Shown one piece after another: positions 63,523 to 64,000 of a stretch of DNA of 64,000 nt. Under the pieces are notes generated by a model. The model searched no databases. It was not told where the DNA came from and saw only the letters and a program-made list of their open reading frames with translations. How positions within the stretch are numbered: the stretch's first letter is position 1; each line of letters begins with the position of its first letter. Source of the stretch: an uncultured Alphaproteobacteria bacterium (GTDB taxonomy: Bacteria > Pseudomonadota > Alphaproteobacteria > UBA6615); assembly GCA_943787745.1 (NCBI GenBank), contig CALSNJ010000002.1, positions 568,025 to 632,024 on the forward strand, read 5' to 3'. The position numbers were made by a program, and so were the translations under genes.

Positions 63523-64000
63523 TCAGTCAGTGCTCTCCGACTGTTCGAGCATGTAATCCCGAACGACGGGCACATCGTCACGCTCGCGCGAGATCATCAG
63601 CTGGAACACCATATTCGAGCCGTGCAGGAAACCCAGCTCGACGGCTGACAGATAGAACTCCCACATCCGGCAGAACCGTTCGTCATAAAGCGCCCGCGCG
63701 GCGTCCCGGTTGGCGGCGAACCGTAGCCGCCAGTGCCGGATTGTGTGATAGTAGTGCAGCCGCAGCACTTCCATGTCGGCCACCCAGAGACCGAGACGCT
63801 CGGTCACCTCAAACACTTCCGAAAGCGCGGGCACGTAGCCGCCGGGAAAGATGTACTTGCGAATGAAGGGGCCGGTGGTTCCCGGCGGGGTCATCCGCCC
63901 GATCGAATGCACCAGCGCGGAGCCGCCAGGTGCAAGCAGATCGCGCACCTTGCCGAAATATTCGTCAAAATGCCCAATCCCGACATGTTCCATCATACCG
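63523..64000 (-). CDS. Cyclopropane-fatty-acid-synthase-like methyltransferase, 5' partial
   Basis: C-terminal 159 residues of a SAM-dependent fatty acyl-phospholipid methyltransferase; the N-terminal catalytic part lies past base 64000. Visible blocks are MMEHVGIGHFDEYFGKVRDLLAPGG, FIRKYIFPGGYVPALSEV, GLWVADMEVLRLHYYHTIRHW and RFCRMWEFYLSAVELGF, all typical of CFA/mycolic-acid-type synthases. The Met at 63996 is internal to the family alignment, so the gene continues off the window. It is convergent with recQ. Confidence 0.92.
   Translation of the reverse strand, partial: GMMEHVGIGHFDEYFGKVRDLLAPGGSALVHSIGRMTPPGTTGPFIRKYIFPGGYVPALSEVFEVTERLGLWVADMEVLRLHYYHTIRHWRLRFAANRDAARALYDERFCRMWEFYLSAVELGFLHGSNMVFQLMISRERDDVPVVRDYMLEQSESTD

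Overview
This is a chromosomal window from a GC-rich alphaproteobacterium. The gene neighbourhoods (serS-surE-pcm-nlpD-like, yajC-secD-secF-Mth938, recG/sdhE-mfd, gyrA-coaD-cyclophilin), the psd-pssA pair and a Rickettsia/Thermus-like isocitrate dehydrogenase fit a Rhodospirillales-like lineage. That placement is inference; no rRNA gene is present to test it. The window is mostly densely packed housekeeping genes. I see no insertion sequence, prophage, CRISPR array or plasmid module.

Layout. 1-10.5 kb: seryl-tRNA synthetase (5' truncated by the window edge), SurE, Pcm and a LysM/M23 lipoprotein in one tightly overlapping operon; a reverse-strand DUF815 ATPase; then yajC-secD-secF plus an Mth938-like gene ended by a strong terminator, a reverse PuuD-like membrane protein with a 31-residue membrane mini-protein, a catalytically degenerate squalene/phytoene-synthase homologue (NDUFAF6-like) and Fe-superoxide dismutase. 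10.5-16.7 kb: a reverse operon trmFO-methyltransferase-VOC-VOC-cupin, an unrecognised secreted protein, DUF1330, a DCC-family thiol protein and a lipoprotein. 16.7-27 kb: uvrA, a LysR regulator divergent from isocitrate dehydrogenase across an ATTA-repeat promoter region, ssb, a VOC protein, SPFH-NfeD and an ECF sigma/anti-sigma pair. 27-36.5 kb: gyrA-coaD-cyclophilin, tRNA-Lys, SulP-Usp, two small secreted proteins (one apparently frameshifted at an A8 tract), and a DEAD-box helicase followed by a hairpin and a 56-residue basic protein. 36.7-44.4 kb: MFS transporter, GAF histidine kinase, VanZ, NeuD-like acyltransferase, DUF4126, an alpha/beta hydrolase, Usp and two tandem tRNA-Leu genes. 44.5-52 kb: a CHASE3 chemoreceptor, psd-pssA, DUF2062, DUF502 and recG. 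52-64 kb: sdhE-mfd, DsbA/FrnE, NIPSNAP, arsC-aquaporin, a glucosaminidase, YciI, an AsmA-like protein, methyltransferase-recQ and the 3' part of a CFA-synthase-like methyltransferase.

Themes. DNA repair and replication genes recur (uvrA, ssb, gyrA, recG, mfd, recQ). Homologues of three mitochondrial respiratory-complex assembly factors are present: Mth938/NDUFAF3, the synthase-like NDUFAF6 and SdhE/SDHAF2. Phospholipid synthesis (psd, pssA, CFA-like) and envelope biogenesis (SecDF-YajC, NlpD-like, glucosaminidase, AsmA-like) are also represented. The most unusual observations are the NDUFAF3/NDUFAF6-like neighbourhood, the unlisted mini-proteins beside PuuD and the DEAD-box helicase, the A8 frameshift in a secreted protein, and several substitutions at family signature positions (NlpD-like M23 domain, SdhE, RecQ, isocitrate dehydrogenase). 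I did not find a clear new defence or mobile system.
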